A stretch of DNA of 45,845 bases from Flammeovirgaceae bacterium BBD 1991-12 (GCA_001657315.1 LYSV01000040.1:1-45845), one strand, 5' to 3'; counted from the stretch's first letter, positions 18,240-27,023 are shown. Numbers and translations: made by a program. Notes: a model not told the origin generated them from the sequence alone.

Positions 18240-19250
18240 CTAATCTTTCATTATTTTGAATGTGTTAAATGATCTTATTCCGTAGCGACATTTAACAATA
18301 TATACACCTTTAGGCTGCTCCTCAAGGTCGATCTGTACATCGCGGAGGTTAGCATAGTCATTGGCCCAGACCAACTCTCCCATAGTATTGAATATTTGCA
18401 GGCTAATACGTTGTTCAATATTTTCAAAATGTATGTTGATCATACCATTCGTTGGGTTGGGATAAATAACCGCTTCTTGCTTATCAAAAACATGAACGCT
18501 TACTCCAACAACGGTCTCGTATATTAACGTCAGATCGTCAACGACAGCAGTGGAAAAGCCTGGCACAAAGGGGTCATCGCTCCCTGTTTTCATTATGAGC
18601 TGAATTGTAGCATAGTCAATGTCCTGACCGGCAAACTCACTCAGGTCTATTTCAAAATCACTAAAGTCGGGGTTTGGGTCTACAATAGTTATATCCCTTG
18701 CCCTTTCCGGTAAAACACGTGTATGAAGATCGAGCAGGCTGAGCGTGTCTGCAACCGGGGAAAAGTAGGCAGCAATGATCAGTGTATCTGTCTTTCCCGG
18801 AATATCGGATCCGGAAAATTTGTATCTGCCCTTTAGCTTAACCGTGACGTCCTCAGGAATATTGTCACATTCAAATCTCACAAAACCACTATTCTCTGGC
18901 GCACCGGTTGACCCTGGCACTCCCCGGAACAGCGAAACCGCATTTCCATTCGCATCGGAAGAATCGTATTTATAAAAGAAGCCGGTTCCATTGTAAAAGC
19001 GGCTAAAAACATTGGGTATAATGGATTCAGTCCAATCAACAGGCAGGTCATAGGTGTACCAGGAAGAGTCTCCTTCGGTCAGCCAGTTATTAAAACTCCC
19101 GTTCGGGATCTGACATTGTGAGTAGCAAAGTGCGGCATTTAAAAAGAGAGTCGCAATGGCCAATACAAGGCTTTTCAGATGTAAATGCTCGCAGAGTTTT
19201 TTGGTCAGGGAACACACCTCTGTTCCGGGGTTTTTCGGGATAAGGGTCAT
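18240..19250 (-). CDS. Secreted protein with T9SS type A sorting domain
   Basis: A 336-aa secreted protein. A long N-terminal region leads to a signal peptide (LKSLVLAIATLFLNAALCYSQ, about 26-46). The mature part starts IPNGSFNNWLTEGDSSWYTYDLPVDW, typical of Bacteroidota extracellular PCMD/carbohydrate-binding-like beta-sandwich proteins. It ends with a type IX sorting domain (VIYPNPTNGMINIHFEN...LQIFNTMGELVW...GVYIVKCRYG...FKIMKD, about 262-336). It should be secreted by the T9SS and attached to or released from the surface. No enzymatic motif. It is monocistronic as far as seen. Confidence 0.85.
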   Translation of the reverse strand: MTLIPKNPGTEVCSLTKKLCEHLHLKSLVLAIATLFLNAALCYSQCQIPNGSFNNWLTEGDSSWYTYDLPVDWTESIIPNVFSRFYNGTGFFYKYDSSDANGNAVSLFRGVPGSTGAPENSGFVRFECDNIPEDVTVKLKGRYKFSGSDIPGKTDTLIIAAYFSPVADTLSLLDLHTRVLPERARDITIVDPNPDFSDFEIDLSEFAGQDIDYATIQLIMKTGSDDPFVPGFSTAVVDDLTLIYETVVGVSVHVFDKQEAVIYPNPTNGMINIHFENIEQRISLQIFNTMGELVWANDYANLRDVQIDLEEQPKGVYIVKCRYGIRSFNTFKIMKD

Positions 19251-19378
19251 TGGAGTGACAGCTTGATCAATGCCTCAAAAATGCAGCAATAAAGTTTTCA
19301 AAAAGATTTTAATGACTTTTTTATTTTGAAAACAAGGATTTTATCAGGGTTTCCACTTCTTAATGATCCTGCCATTTT

Positions 19379-20119
19379 TTAAAAAATATCCAGAGGATCA
19401 TACTCCTCAATATGCATTTCATCATTACCCAGATCCAGCCGATAGTGATGAAATCTGTCCTTATTGTTGAGCTTCCCATCTTTGTTAAGATCCTCCAGAG
19501 TCCTGAAATACAGTATGCTGTCATCCTTCAGTATCCGGTAATCGTAAAACTCATGAAGCTCTTTGGTTATTTTTCTAAAGGAGGTACCGTCTATGTTGCT
19601 TAGGTACAAAGCCTCCAGGTCTCTCCCATCAAATACCCCATCTCCATTGGTATCCCGGTCATACACGAAGTGGAGTAAAAATTTCCTTTTCGTTTTATTG
19701 AAGATCCTTCTTAAAAAGATGGAGCCGGTTATCGTCATCTTACTGGTGGTCAGCATTCTCCTTGCTCCTGTCTCATCTTCAAATACCAGATTAACATATC
19801 TTCCTGACAGATCATCACCATGAAAATAGCTGCCCGAGCCGGAACTACCACTATATGATCCTGAGCCGATCTTTCTGTATCCTCCCTTCTCCTCCAGATC
19901 CACCAGGCCCACAGCATAGATCAGCACATTGGTGCTATCGAATCTCGCCGGTAGTTCTGAAGCAAGAAGCTTAGTGGTGTCCCGGATAATATCATCCGGG
20001 GTGGCGACTGTATCCACCTCAACATTATAGTCGATCTTTGGGGTATTTCGTGTGCATGAAAATGCGGTCAGCAAGACTGCAGTCCCTATGAAAACGTTGT
20101 TTGGTTTTATTTTTTTCAT
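19379..20119 (-). CDS. EF-hand-like calcium-binding lipoprotein
   Basis: A 246-aa lipoprotein. Start 20119 was chosen because it yields the signal MKKIKPNNVFIGTAVLLTAFSC; the longer frame to 20164 adds only a non-signal extension. A Gly/Ser-rich stretch (GSGSYSGSSGSGSYF) lies near the middle. Two EF-hand-like loops follow: DRDTNGDGVFDGRDLEAL and DLNKDGKLNNKDRF, of the DxNxDGxxDxxD type seen in dockerin-like and other calcium sites. Function unknown. It is 68 bp downstream of the CPBP gene and may be the last gene of that transcript. Confidence 0.7.
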   Translation of the reverse strand: MKKIKPNNVFIGTAVLLTAFSCTRNTPKIDYNVEVDTVATPDDIIRDTTKLLASELPARFDSTNVLIYAVGLVDLEEKGGYRKIGSGSYSGSSGSGSYFHGDDLSGRYVNLVFEDETGARRMLTTSKMTITGSIFLRRIFNKTKRKFLLHFVYDRDTNGDGVFDGRDLEALYLSNIDGTSFRKITKELHEFYDYRILKDDSILYFRTLEDLNKDGKLNNKDRFHHYRLDLGNDEMHIEEYDPLDIF

Positions 20120-20187
20120 AATGTTTAACAATTCGGTGTGAATCACATGATCATGGTTGATCACCGGAATTTAGAATATTTATATGG

Positions 20188-20877
20188 TTACAGGTTCAAA
20201 TACCTGCCAAATACCTCCTGAAAAGGATCCCTGCCTACTATGGTATAGAAGAAAAGCCCACCCAACCATCCATGGAGAATTCCCAAAACGTACAGATTTC
20301 TGCACCTCAGATAAACATATCCATAGAACAACGCAAGTATAAATGTTCCCAACACTAACCAGTACCACGGGTAGTGGATCAGGCCAAACAACAAAGCAGT
20401 AACCAGGATTACAACTCCTTTAGGGATCAATATGCCATCCAGATCCTGGAGATTCCCTGCTACGAGTCCTATAACCAAAAATTGCTGTATTATCCCCCAT
20501 ACCGGATAAATAATAAGAATGGGAACAATATGCCAGGTCAGATGAATGGAATTTTGCATTAACCCTACTGCGAAAAACAACAAAACAGCGACCAACCCAA
20601 AAGGTAGTACCATCCTTAACACCTGTTTGAAATTGTCCGTCCGAAATCCCCAGTATTCAGGAATACCTTTTAGATTCTTACTCCTGAAACCAATATAAAC
20701 GGTCCATGCCACAACTGAAACGATGATAAAGGGAAACCGGTAGTTCAACAGATCCATAAATATGAACTTTCCTGCGCCGGTAACGGCAACCGCCAGTATT
20801 TCAAACCATCTGCGCCGGTCGGATATGGAATGTTGAATTTTATCTACACTCATGGAGTTGCCTTGTTGTCGCTGCAC
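20188..20877 (-). CDS. CPBP-family intramembrane protease homologue with altered active site
   Basis: A 229-aa polytopic membrane protein of the CPBP (Abi/CAAX protease) family, with about six to seven hydrophobic helices. The usual EExxxR motif is replaced by IIQQFLVIGLV (QQ at 131-132). The second motif FxxxH is present (FGLIH, Phe164-His168). The third has His202 but HGWLGG in place of HxxxN. A subgroup with QQ is known in my memory of the family; whether it still cleaves peptides is unclear. An alternative start is Met9 (20853). It sits 27 bp after a small membrane-protein gene, in a row with hydrolase genes. Confidence 0.8.
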   Translation of the reverse strand: MQRQQGNSMSVDKIQHSISDRRRWFEILAVAVTGAGKFIFMDLLNYRFPFIIVSVVAWTVYIGFRSKNLKGIPEYWGFRTDNFKQVLRMVLPFGLVAVLLFFAVGLMQNSIHLTWHIVPILIIYPVWGIIQQFLVIGLVAGNLQDLDGILIPKGVVILVTALLFGLIHYPWYWLVLGTFILALFYGYVYLRCRNLYVLGILHGWLGGLFFYTIVGRDPFQEVFGRYLNL

Positions 20878-20904
20878 CTGTACCGGTTGCCCGATCCCTG
20901 TGTG

Positions 20905-21108
20905 TTAAACCACTTTTGCTCCTAAGACCAGAATAGTGAGGAGTACCAGACCAAGCCCATAGTTCAACCCAATGTTGGACTTCAGGCAGGCTTCAAAGGT
21001 TTTGTTTTTTCCCTTTATTCTGAAATAGATCCATTTCATCAGCCCTCCGGGAATGATAAGGAGGTATTCAAAGACGGCCCTGAAGACGAGTTCCATGAGT
21101 ATTGCCAT
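20905..21108 (-). CDS. Small membrane protein
   Basis: A 67-aa hydrophobic protein with two predicted helices (LVFRAVFEYLLIIPGGLMKWIYF and IGLNYGLGLVLLTILVLGAKVV) joined by a basic linker (RIKGKNKTFEACLKS). No family recognised. It is closely spaced (27 bp) before the CPBP-family gene and 72 bp after the serine hydrolase, on the same strand, which supports it as a real gene in the same operon. Confidence 0.6.
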   Translation of the reverse strand: MAILMELVFRAVFEYLLIIPGGLMKWIYFRIKGKNKTFEACLKSNIGLNYGLGLVLLTILVLGAKVV

Positions 21109-21180
21109 ATCAACCGAAACGGAGCAGATCCTCTTATGTTACAGTTTTGTCCTCAATTGAAGAGTCATGTGCCGGGGTTT

Positions 21181-22311
21181 TCAAATAAACTGCCATGTCA
21201 GGTTTTCCACCACTTCATACATATGATCAGCGGTCTCTCCTCCACTCTGATTGGTGATAATGAATATCCCCAGATCGTGCTCAGGATAGATAAAAATATA
21301 GTTCTGAGCCCTGAAAACACCCCCATGATGAAAGTAATACTTTCCCATGTCATCGTCCTCTCCTATATTCCATAAATAAGCCAGTTTGTGCCCGTCATCG
21401 TCAAACAGATTCTTGTGTGACTCAGCAACGACAGATGAATCGCTCAGCTGAAATTTTAGGTATTTCATAATATCCGGCACGGACGATTTCATTGCACCTG
21501 ATGCGCCCCAGGTGGCATTCATCAGGGGTGGTGCTACCTCTTTGTTATCACTGTGGTATCCTACGGCAAGCCTTGGAAGATCTCCTTCCTCCACTTTAAT
21601 TGTAGTACTTCTCATACCGGTTTTCTGAAGTAAAAATGCCTGCAACAGTTGCTCATACGGTTCCCGATAGGTTCTCTCCAGAATGTAAGCCAACAGTTCT
21701 ACTCCGGCACTGGAATAAGAGTACTCCCTGCCAGGTAGTGTCTTTATTTCTATGTCGTGCAGGTCCATAAGAAATTGTTCCCGGCTATAGTTCAGAGCAA
21801 TTTCGTTCATTCTCGCTGGTACACTTTTAACGGTAAAGTCTCTGAGCAGCCCGGTAACTTCCAGTGGAATAATATTGGGCAGCCCACTGGTGTGGGTCAG
21901 CAAATGTCTGATGGTAATTGCCTGTCCTTTATAGCTTAAATTCGGGTATTCCTCTTCCAGGTATTGCTGCACATCATCATCAATATTCAACCTGTTTTCA
22001 AGAACCGCCCTTGCCACCAATAACCCGCAGAATGTTTTGGACGCCGATCCAATTTCATAAAGTGTAGTATTGTCCGGATTATTTCCCTGCCCCTTTATCA
22101 ATTCACCTCCATGTCTTATATATTCCTTGCCACTCTTGTACACCGCTACAGAAACTGAATTAATGTGGGAGTTGGATAAAAAAAGCCGGATGTTCTCTTC
22201 AAATAGCTGATCAACCTGACTCTGATCATTTAAATCGATTTTATCACGTTTACAGCTGATTGGAAATATCAGTAAAAACACAGCAAAAAACAGTTTGACT
22301 ATAGTTTTCAT
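21181..22311 (-). CDS. Class C beta-lactamase-like serine hydrolase lipoprotein
   Basis: A 376-aa lipoprotein of the beta-lactamase/transpeptidase-like superfamily. The start at 22311 gives a lipoprotein signal (MKTIVKLFFAVFLLIFPISC, Cys20) and an ATGA overlap with the preceding gene. The SxxK motif is SASK (Ser89-Lys92, in YEIGSASKTF). The usual YxN motif reads YSS in REYSYSSAG. A C-terminal HHGG gives the third-box HxG. Members act as esterases, D-amino peptidases or carboxypeptidases more often than as lactamases. Translational coupling to the aspartyl-protease-like lipoprotein suggests a shared role at the cell envelope. Confidence 0.88.
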   Translation of the reverse strand: MKTIVKLFFAVFLLIFPISCKRDKIDLNDQSQVDQLFEENIRLFLSNSHINSVSVAVYKSGKEYIRHGGELIKGQGNNPDNTTLYEIGSASKTFCGLLVARAVLENRLNIDDDVQQYLEEEYPNLSYKGQAITIRHLLTHTSGLPNIIPLEVTGLLRDFTVKSVPARMNEIALNYSREQFLMDLHDIEIKTLPGREYSYSSAGVELLAYILERTYREPYEQLLQAFLLQKTGMRSTTIKVEEGDLPRLAVGYHSDNKEVAPPLMNATWGASGAMKSSVPDIMKYLKFQLSDSSVVAESHKNLFDDDGHKLAYLWNIGEDDDMGKYYFHHGGVFRAQNYIFIYPEHDLGIFIITNQSGGETADHMYEVVENLTWQFI

Positions 22312-23180
22312 AAGACTTTTTTTACTTTGTACGTTCCGTTGGTATTGTCTATATAAACTATACAATCTTCAAAAAAGCTTATTCCAATTCTGGGCTGGCT
22401 GGAAGTATTGATATTCATTTCAACATTTTTAAACTCAATATTTCCCAGCTTGATGAGTGGGACCACTCCTACTTTTTCAGTGATGTTCTGAAGTCCGCCT
22501 ATGGTATATCTTTCTCTTTGACGATCTTTGAATTCCAGCGTTTGCATAAGCTCATCTGCGAGTTTTGACCCCCTCGGCACGTTAAACCGCGAAGACGATC
22601 CGAAATCGATGACCACCCGGTGCTTCTTCTCATTGATGGTAACAAAAGTATAGGGAGAGCCCCCTTTTCTTTCAATCTCAAGTGTCTGAAAGGTAGCATC
22701 AGCTAATTCACTGTCCGATATTTCCATTCTTTTGTTAGGATAATCAATGAGCCAGTTGGCTTTGCTGATAATGGGTTGCCCTATCAGGCCTCCAAAATCA
22801 GGTATTTGCTCTTTTAATCCTTTGAAATCCATGTTCCCCGCATAGGTATTTCTGAATTCCAGATCTCCGATACGCATGGACCCAATGATCTCACTCCCTA
22901 CCTTCGCTTTTCCTTTTGAGGCGCCACCCATAGTTGAGCTTTTTCCTATGATCGTATCCCTTTGTATGAGGCTTACCTGCGCTCCGGTATCAAACAGAAA
23001 ATTCTTCGATACACCATCTGTTTTTGCAGGTATGATCATCACTGTTTTTACCGTAGTAAAATCTACCCGGGTATGAAAATTTTCGGGGGCTACGTATCCT
23101 TTCTGCTGTAAACTACCTACACCACAGCCTGTGATTAAAACCAGTACGAAAAGAACTATTATTGATCTGTAAATTCTCAT
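22308..23180 (-). CDS. Retropepsin-like aspartyl protease lipoprotein
   Basis: A 290-aa lipoprotein (signal MRIYRSIIVLFVLVLITGC, Cys19) with two halves of an aspartyl-protease fold. The first carries the active-site triad FLFDTGAQVSLI. The second carries VVIDFGSSSRFNV, where DFG replaces D[TS]G. IIGSMRIGDLEFRN and GLIGQPIISKANWLIDYPNKRMEI are typical structural segments of this clan. The change at the second site leaves catalysis uncertain. It leads the row of minus-strand genes, and its stop overlaps the start of the serine hydrolase by 4 bp. Confidence 0.82.
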   Translation of the reverse strand: MRIYRSIIVLFVLVLITGCGVGSLQQKGYVAPENFHTRVDFTTVKTVMIIPAKTDGVSKNFLFDTGAQVSLIQRDTIIGKSSTMGGASKGKAKVGSEIIGSMRIGDLEFRNTYAGNMDFKGLKEQIPDFGGLIGQPIISKANWLIDYPNKRMEISDSELADATFQTLEIERKGGSPYTFVTINEKKHRVVIDFGSSSRFNVPRGSKLADELMQTLEFKDRQRERYTIGGLQNITEKVGVVPLIKLGNIEFKNVEMNINTSSQPRIGISFFEDCIVYIDNTNGTYKVKKVL

Positions 23181-23325
23181 ATATGTTTTATTGGTGATTT
23201 GTTTTAATAAAGCTCAGGTACTATTCGCATGTGAACTGCAAAAGTATTGCAAATCTTCATCACAGCATCAACCTGCAACAATATTCAGAGTGAATCCGAA
23301 TTCACAAGAGTAAGCGTGGAGCAAC

Positions 23326-23682
23326 TCACGAGCCCGTCAGTCTGTGCAAATAGATATTGGATACGACGAGTAATCCCAAAAAGAGTACATTTATCAGGTT
23401 AATGGCGATAGGATCCCTATGCGCAGCATGTGCCACTATGGCGGTGATAAAAAATAACCCGATCCCTGCATATGCCCATTCCTTCACAGGCAGCGGCACC
23501 TGCGGCACAAGCAATACAACAACTGCCACAATTTTCAGTATGGCCAGTTGGACCCTGAAAAAGTCCGGAAACCCCAATGCCCGAACGCCTTCGATAGCTT
23601 CCTTGCTGAAAAAGTACATGTATGTGCTCCATACCAGCATTAAAGATACCAATGCCGTGGATGTCCAGTATATTGTTTTCAT
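23326..23682 (-). CDS. DoxX-like membrane protein
   Basis: A 118-aa protein with four transmembrane helices in DoxX-like order (YWTSTALVSLMLVWSTYMYF; VQLAILKIVAVVVLLVPQ; EWAYAGIGLFFITAIVAHAA; INLINVLFLGLLVVSNIYL). The GFPDFFRVQLAILKI and AHRDP segments are typical of the short DoxX-like family in Bacteroidota. Members are linked to thiol or redox stress in other bacteria, but most are uncharacterised. It is monocistronic and carries no regulatory sign I could see. Confidence 0.85.
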   Translation of the reverse strand: MKTIYWTSTALVSLMLVWSTYMYFFSKEAIEGVRALGFPDFFRVQLAILKIVAVVVLLVPQVPLPVKEWAYAGIGLFFITAIVAHAAHRDPIAINLINVLFLGLLVVSNIYLHRLTGS

Positions 23683-23782
23683 ATTCCGATCTTGCTGATA
23701 TACGGAGTAAAATTCGCTTTTTTAAAACAAACTTACCCACCAGCATATAAAATATGAATGAGACACATTCTGACAGGAACAG

Positions 23783-24265
23783 TCATGGACGTTGTTTTGC
23801 CACTTTGATTTTTTGTTCGTTCAGGAACTGCAGGATCTTCTGCACCTGCAGATCGATGTCCTTTACCTTGATTATGGAAAATATCAGGCTCCTTTTTTTG
23901 CCATCACTAAGCTTTTCCCAGGTTTCACGAGCTTCTGTATCATGCTCCAACAGTACTTCGAGGACTTCAGGCACCTTAACGCCCAGAGGCTCCGGGTCTT
24001 CAAAGATCTCAAACGACACCGGATCGCCCAATCCTTTCCTCAGCTCCTTCAGCCGGGCGGTAGAGAGAATAATAAAGAAATTCCCATCCCCCAGATGATT
24101 TAATCCACAGGAGTAGGAGACTTTATTGTCAATAACACATTTCAACCGGGTGGCTCTCTTTTTATCAAACTGATCTACGATATCAGCATTTATTTTCAGG
24201 TAGTAATACCCTCCCTTTCTCTTTTCGAGTTGTCCGATAGGTTGCTCAAAGGTAAAACTTGGCAT
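23783..24265 (-). CDS. DUF1905 / YdeI-OmpD-associated family protein
   Basis: A 160-aa cytoplasmic protein. The first part (about 1-95) is a small DUF1905-like beta-barrel (YYYLKINADIVDQFDKKRATRLKCVIDNKVSYSCGLNHLGDGNFFIILSTARLKELRKGLGD). The second (about 100-150) is the YdeI bacteriocin-protection helical segment (LEHDTEARETWEKLSDGKKRSLIFSIIKVKD). YdeI was linked to envelope stress and OmpD in Salmonella; in Bacteroidota the role is unknown. It stands alone on the minus strand. Confidence 0.8.
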   Translation of the reverse strand: MPSFTFEQPIGQLEKRKGGYYYLKINADIVDQFDKKRATRLKCVIDNKVSYSCGLNHLGDGNFFIILSTARLKELRKGLGDPVSFEIFEDPEPLGVKVPEVLEVLLEHDTEARETWEKLSDGKKRSLIFSIIKVKDIDLQVQKILQFLNEQKIKVAKQRP

Positions 24266-24411
24266 ATTGCTCTTTCAAAAGGCACCAACATAAGGTGCAT
24301 GATGGCCTGGAATTTTCTTTCAAAAGATAACACATCCATAGCTGGATGGTTTTCCCTTTGCCTGTATTACCGTTTTAAACAGTGACCGGGCATAGCAGAA
24401 ATCCACATAAA

Positions 24412-24912
24412 TCAGTTTGATCGTTCCGATAGGAAGATCTCGACATCCTTAATGAATTCCAATGTTCTCTGCTCGATATGTGCTGTCAGTGAATTGGGAT
24501 CATCAAAATCCGGGACAGTCACCAGATCATGTTCAACTATGGAGTAGCTGCCTTTTGTAGTCGTGGGCATGCGGAATTTGTTCGAGAGGTTTTTCCTGAA
24601 CAATTCCCAGTATTTTGCCTGGATCTGTTTATTGGATCCGGCCAGCCAGACTTCAAAGCTGATCTTGTCATGAAAAAAAAGTATCACAATTTTCAGCCTT
24701 TTATGCCTCAAAGATTCGGGAGAAAGAGAAAAATACGTTACGTCCATGTGCCCCTGATTAATACTGCCGGATACCGCATAGTCCGGGTATTTGTTTTGAA
24801 AATGGGTTCTTAATTCCATGATATAACCCATCAGCCCCTGATAGGCCTGCCGGATATCACCCTTTACCAGCTGTTTTCTGTATTGGTCAATGTATTCATT
24901 CAGTGATTTCAT
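24412..24912 (-). CDS. DUF7000-like protein
   Basis: A 166-aa cytoplasmic protein. The start at 24912 was chosen because MKSLNEYIDQYRKQLVKGDIRQAYQGLMGYIMELR matches the beginning of a conserved Bacteroidota/Firmicutes family (DUF7000 in my recollection); the longer frame up to 25071 adds unrelated sequence. Conserved stretches are the YPDYAVSGSINQGHMDVTYF region and IVILFFHDKISFEVWLAGSNKQIQAKYW. Function unknown in the family. No operon partner. Confidence 0.75.
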   Translation of the reverse strand: MKSLNEYIDQYRKQLVKGDIRQAYQGLMGYIMELRTHFQNKYPDYAVSGSINQGHMDVTYFSLSPESLRHKRLKIVILFFHDKISFEVWLAGSNKQIQAKYWELFRKNLSNKFRMPTTTKGSYSIVEHDLVTVPDFDDPNSLTAHIEQRTLEFIKDVEIFLSERSN

Positions 24913-25260
24913 AGATATTGGCTTTGTATGTAACTGAACCATCCCCATACCCGGCACGTTTTTGAAGAAACACCACTCAGAGCTATTCACCTGATGCTTT
25001 GTAAAAGTATAAGATCGACTAACTATTGTGATCTGTCGTCGCTTGATCATGTTGAATTGCATACCTCCCAAATTTACTTCATTTCCGATGTTTCCGGAAC
25101 CGTTCTCCTGTTTCTTCAGAGGCTAAGAATCAAAATCTCCCACGCAAAGAACCGCGAAGAGTGATCGCAGAGACCGCAAAGGGATTTAGCTATCCCTGTT
25201 CGTATCTGAAAAGATGATAAACGCCAACCAAAACTGAGCCACTCCGGTAATTAATTGGAT
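24913..25260. other. 348-bp intergenic region with a degenerate repeat
   Basis: No supported gene. At about 25139-25183 there are imperfect tandem CGCAAAG/CGCGAAG units (about 11-12 bp each). Related interspersed sequences, often written as CACGCAAAGNCGCAAAG, are common in Bacteroidota intergenic DNA. A second, likely related piece (CTTTGTGCTTTAGTG) is at the right end of the window. Confidence 0.4.
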
Positions 25261-25671
25261 CTACTTCTTCCACACTAAAGCAGACTGTTTATAGTGCTTC
25301 ATCTCCCGAATGTCACTATAATAAGCCCGGATGCATGCCAGAAATTTCGGAAAATCCTCACTCTTCCTGAACCCCTCCAGGTGGTTCGTTGTGGAGGTCC
25401 ATTCGATCCTGAGTATAAAGTTGTTGGGCTCCTCCTCTCCTTGTGTGAGTTCATACCCCAGGCAATAAGGAGAGACCTGCAGGAATGCTGCAGCTTTTGT
25501 GTAGTCTTCAAGGAACTGTCTGTGGCGTTCCGGTAAGATGACATATCTGATGTATTCGATGCTCATGTCTGAAATAGTATGGTTGGTGATTTCATTGGGC
25601 AGGCCTTCAATCTGCCGGGTATCCGGTACTGTCAAAGTAATCAGCAGGATGCAAACAACGCACGTCTTCAT
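25261..25671 (-). CDS. Antibiotic-biosynthesis-monooxygenase (ABM) domain protein
   Basis: A 136-aa protein with an ABM dimeric alpha/beta-barrel domain (about 36-125: MSIEYIRYVILPERHRQFLEDYTKAAAFLQVSPYCLGYELTQGEEEPNNFILRIEW region). Such proteins are quinol monooxygenases or detoxification enzymes. The first 35 residues (MKTCVVCILLITLTVPDTRQ...) look like an export signal; if not, translation could start at Met36 (25566). It is divergent from an HxlR regulator across a 188-bp gap. That arrangement recalls electrophile-stress loci in which an HxlR protein with a reactive Cys controls a quinone-detoxification gene. Confidence 0.8.
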   Translation of the reverse strand: MKTCVVCILLITLTVPDTRQIEGLPNEITNHTISDMSIEYIRYVILPERHRQFLEDYTKAAAFLQVSPYCLGYELTQGEEEPNNFILRIEWTSTTNHLEGFRKSEDFPKFLACIRAYYSDIREMKHYKQSALVWKK

Positions 25672-25760
25672 GATACTTTTTCGTGTAAATTAGAGTCAGT
25701 GAAAAGCGACTGATCGCAATCGTAAAACCCGGTGCTGCAGGCACCCTGTTCACGACTAAT

Positions 25761-25771
25761 GTAGTGACTAC
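25761..25771. promoter_or_regulatory. Possible HxlR operator
   Basis: GTAGTGACTAC is a perfect 5-1-5 palindrome in the gap between the divergent monooxygenase and HxlR genes. HxlR regulators often bind short inverted repeats of the GTA/TAC kind. Assignment is by position only. Confidence 0.3.
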
Positions 25772-25859
25772 CGGACTAAAAGGGAAGACCGGACAACGAA
25801 GTACGTTACAGACTTATTTGTCCGTTTCACTCATTTTCAGCCAGTTAATGGAATAAAAA

Positions 25860-26228
25860 ATGTTCAGAAATGGTAAAAATTTAACCCTTGGTTTCAGTGA
25901 CAGGGTCTATTACTGTCCTGTGGAGCTGGCCATGGATATCATTGGAGGCAAGTGGAAGGCTGTAATTCTCTGGTACCTGGCCAACGGCACCTTACGTTTC
26001 CATGAGATTAAAAAGGAGATCACCACCATCTCCGAACGCGTACTGACACGCGAGCTCAGGCAGCTCGAAAAACATCACCTAATCCATAGACGGGTATACC
26101 CCGAGGTACCCCCAAGGGTAGAATACAACCTGACGGATTTCGGAAAAAGTATCATTCCCCTACTAAACCATATCAGTCGTTTTGGTGAAGACTACGCGGC
26201 CCGGTTTGGAAAAGCAGAACATCTATAA
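25860..26228 (+). CDS. HxlR-family transcriptional regulator
   Basis: A 122-aa winged helix-turn-helix regulator. Hallmarks: the conserved Cys before the DNA-binding domain in YYCPVELAMDIIGGKWK (about 19-34), the recognition region FHEIKKEITTISERVLTRELRQLEKHHLIHRRVYPEVPPRVEYNLTDFGKSI. The Cys can sense electrophiles or oxidants in characterised members. It is divergent from the ABM monooxygenase, its most probable target. The Fur-family gene follows 74 bp later on the same strand. Confidence 0.93.
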   Translation: MFRNGKNLTLGFSDRVYYCPVELAMDIIGGKWKAVILWYLANGTLRFHEIKKEITTISERVLTRELRQLEKHHLIHRRVYPEVPPRVEYNLTDFGKSIIPLLNHISRFGEDYAARFGKAEHL

Positions 26229-26302
26229 CTAATAATTCTTTCCTTTCTTCCACAGTCCTGCCATCATTTTCTACTTTTGCAATTGAGTCGCATTAAAGAG
26301 AT

Positions 26303-26674
26303 ATGAAACGGAGAAACACAAATTCGAAGGTGGAGGTTTTATCCTTGCTGAAAAGCTCGAACTGTGCCTTAAGTCATGATATGATACAGGAGAAGCTGTC
26401 CGGCAGTATGGACCGGGCCACCATTTACCGGGTGCTCAACCGGTTTTGCGAAGACAAAATTGTACACAAGGTAGTGGGTGATGATGGTAAGCAGTACTTT
26501 GCCTTTTGTATCAACTGCGCTGAAAAACATAAACATAACCATTTTCATTTCCGGTGCATGAAATGTGGTAAGGTGGAGTGCCTCGGGAATGAAGTTAAGG
26601 TAGCATTACCACACGGGTATGTATTGAATAACTTCAATGGGATTGTGTCGGGGTATTGTTCTGAATGCGCTTAG
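26303..26674 (+). CDS. Fur-family metal-responsive repressor
   Basis: A 123-aa Fur/Zur/Per-type regulator. The winged helix is at about 8-60 (LLKSSNCALSHDMIQEKLSGSMDRATIYRVLNRFCEDKIVHKV). The metal-binding part follows: KHKHNHFHFRCMKCGKVECL with CxxC, and a C-terminal GYCSECA giving the second CxxC for structural zinc. It is shorter than classical Fur because the dimerisation domain is compact. Whether it senses iron, zinc or peroxide is not evident. The neighbouring genes give no target. Confidence 0.9.
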   Translation: MKRRNTNSKVEVLSLLKSSNCALSHDMIQEKLSGSMDRATIYRVLNRFCEDKIVHKVVGDDGKQYFAFCINCAEKHKHNHFHFRCMKCGKVECLGNEVKVALPHGYVLNNFNGIVSGYCSECA

Positions 26675-26696
26675 TGTTCTGGCTTATGAAAACACA

Positions 26697-27023
26697 TTAA
26701 CTGTTTTTAACAAACTCCTTAAACCGCTTTTCAAGTATTGGAAATCCTTTTTCAATCCAAAAATCAGAACTGATCCCACCGCCGGACATCCCGCCAGAGT
26801 CATATTCCGGCACCAGGAAGTCTTTCCCGAGACGTGGGTGGTACCCCGTTACCTCAACGAAACATTGCAAAATCATATTTCTAAAATCCCCGATAGTCCG
26901 GGCAGGAGTGCTTTCATATCTGACCCTTAACTCACGCCACAGATAAGGATCTCCGCGCAAGCCATATTGTGCAGGCCCTTCGAAGATCTTTGCTGCGTTT
27001 TTGGCAGAGGACATCATATACAT
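26697..27023 (-). CDS. Conserved-looking hypothetical protein
   Basis: A 108-aa cytoplasmic protein that I cannot place in a named family. It reads as a genuine protein: AKIFEGPAQYGLRGDPYLWRELRVRYES near the N-terminus, a helical middle (IGDFRNMILQCFVEVTG), then FLVPEYDSGGMSGGGISSDFWIEKGFPILEKRFKEF. The Gly-rich loop and aromatic residues suggest a compact domain. Its 3' end faces the Fur-family gene. Translation may start at Met4 (27014). Confidence 0.6.
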   Translation of the reverse strand: MYMMSSAKNAAKIFEGPAQYGLRGDPYLWRELRVRYESTPARTIGDFRNMILQCFVEVTGYHPRLGKDFLVPEYDSGGMSGGGISSDFWIEKGFPILEKRFKEFVKNS

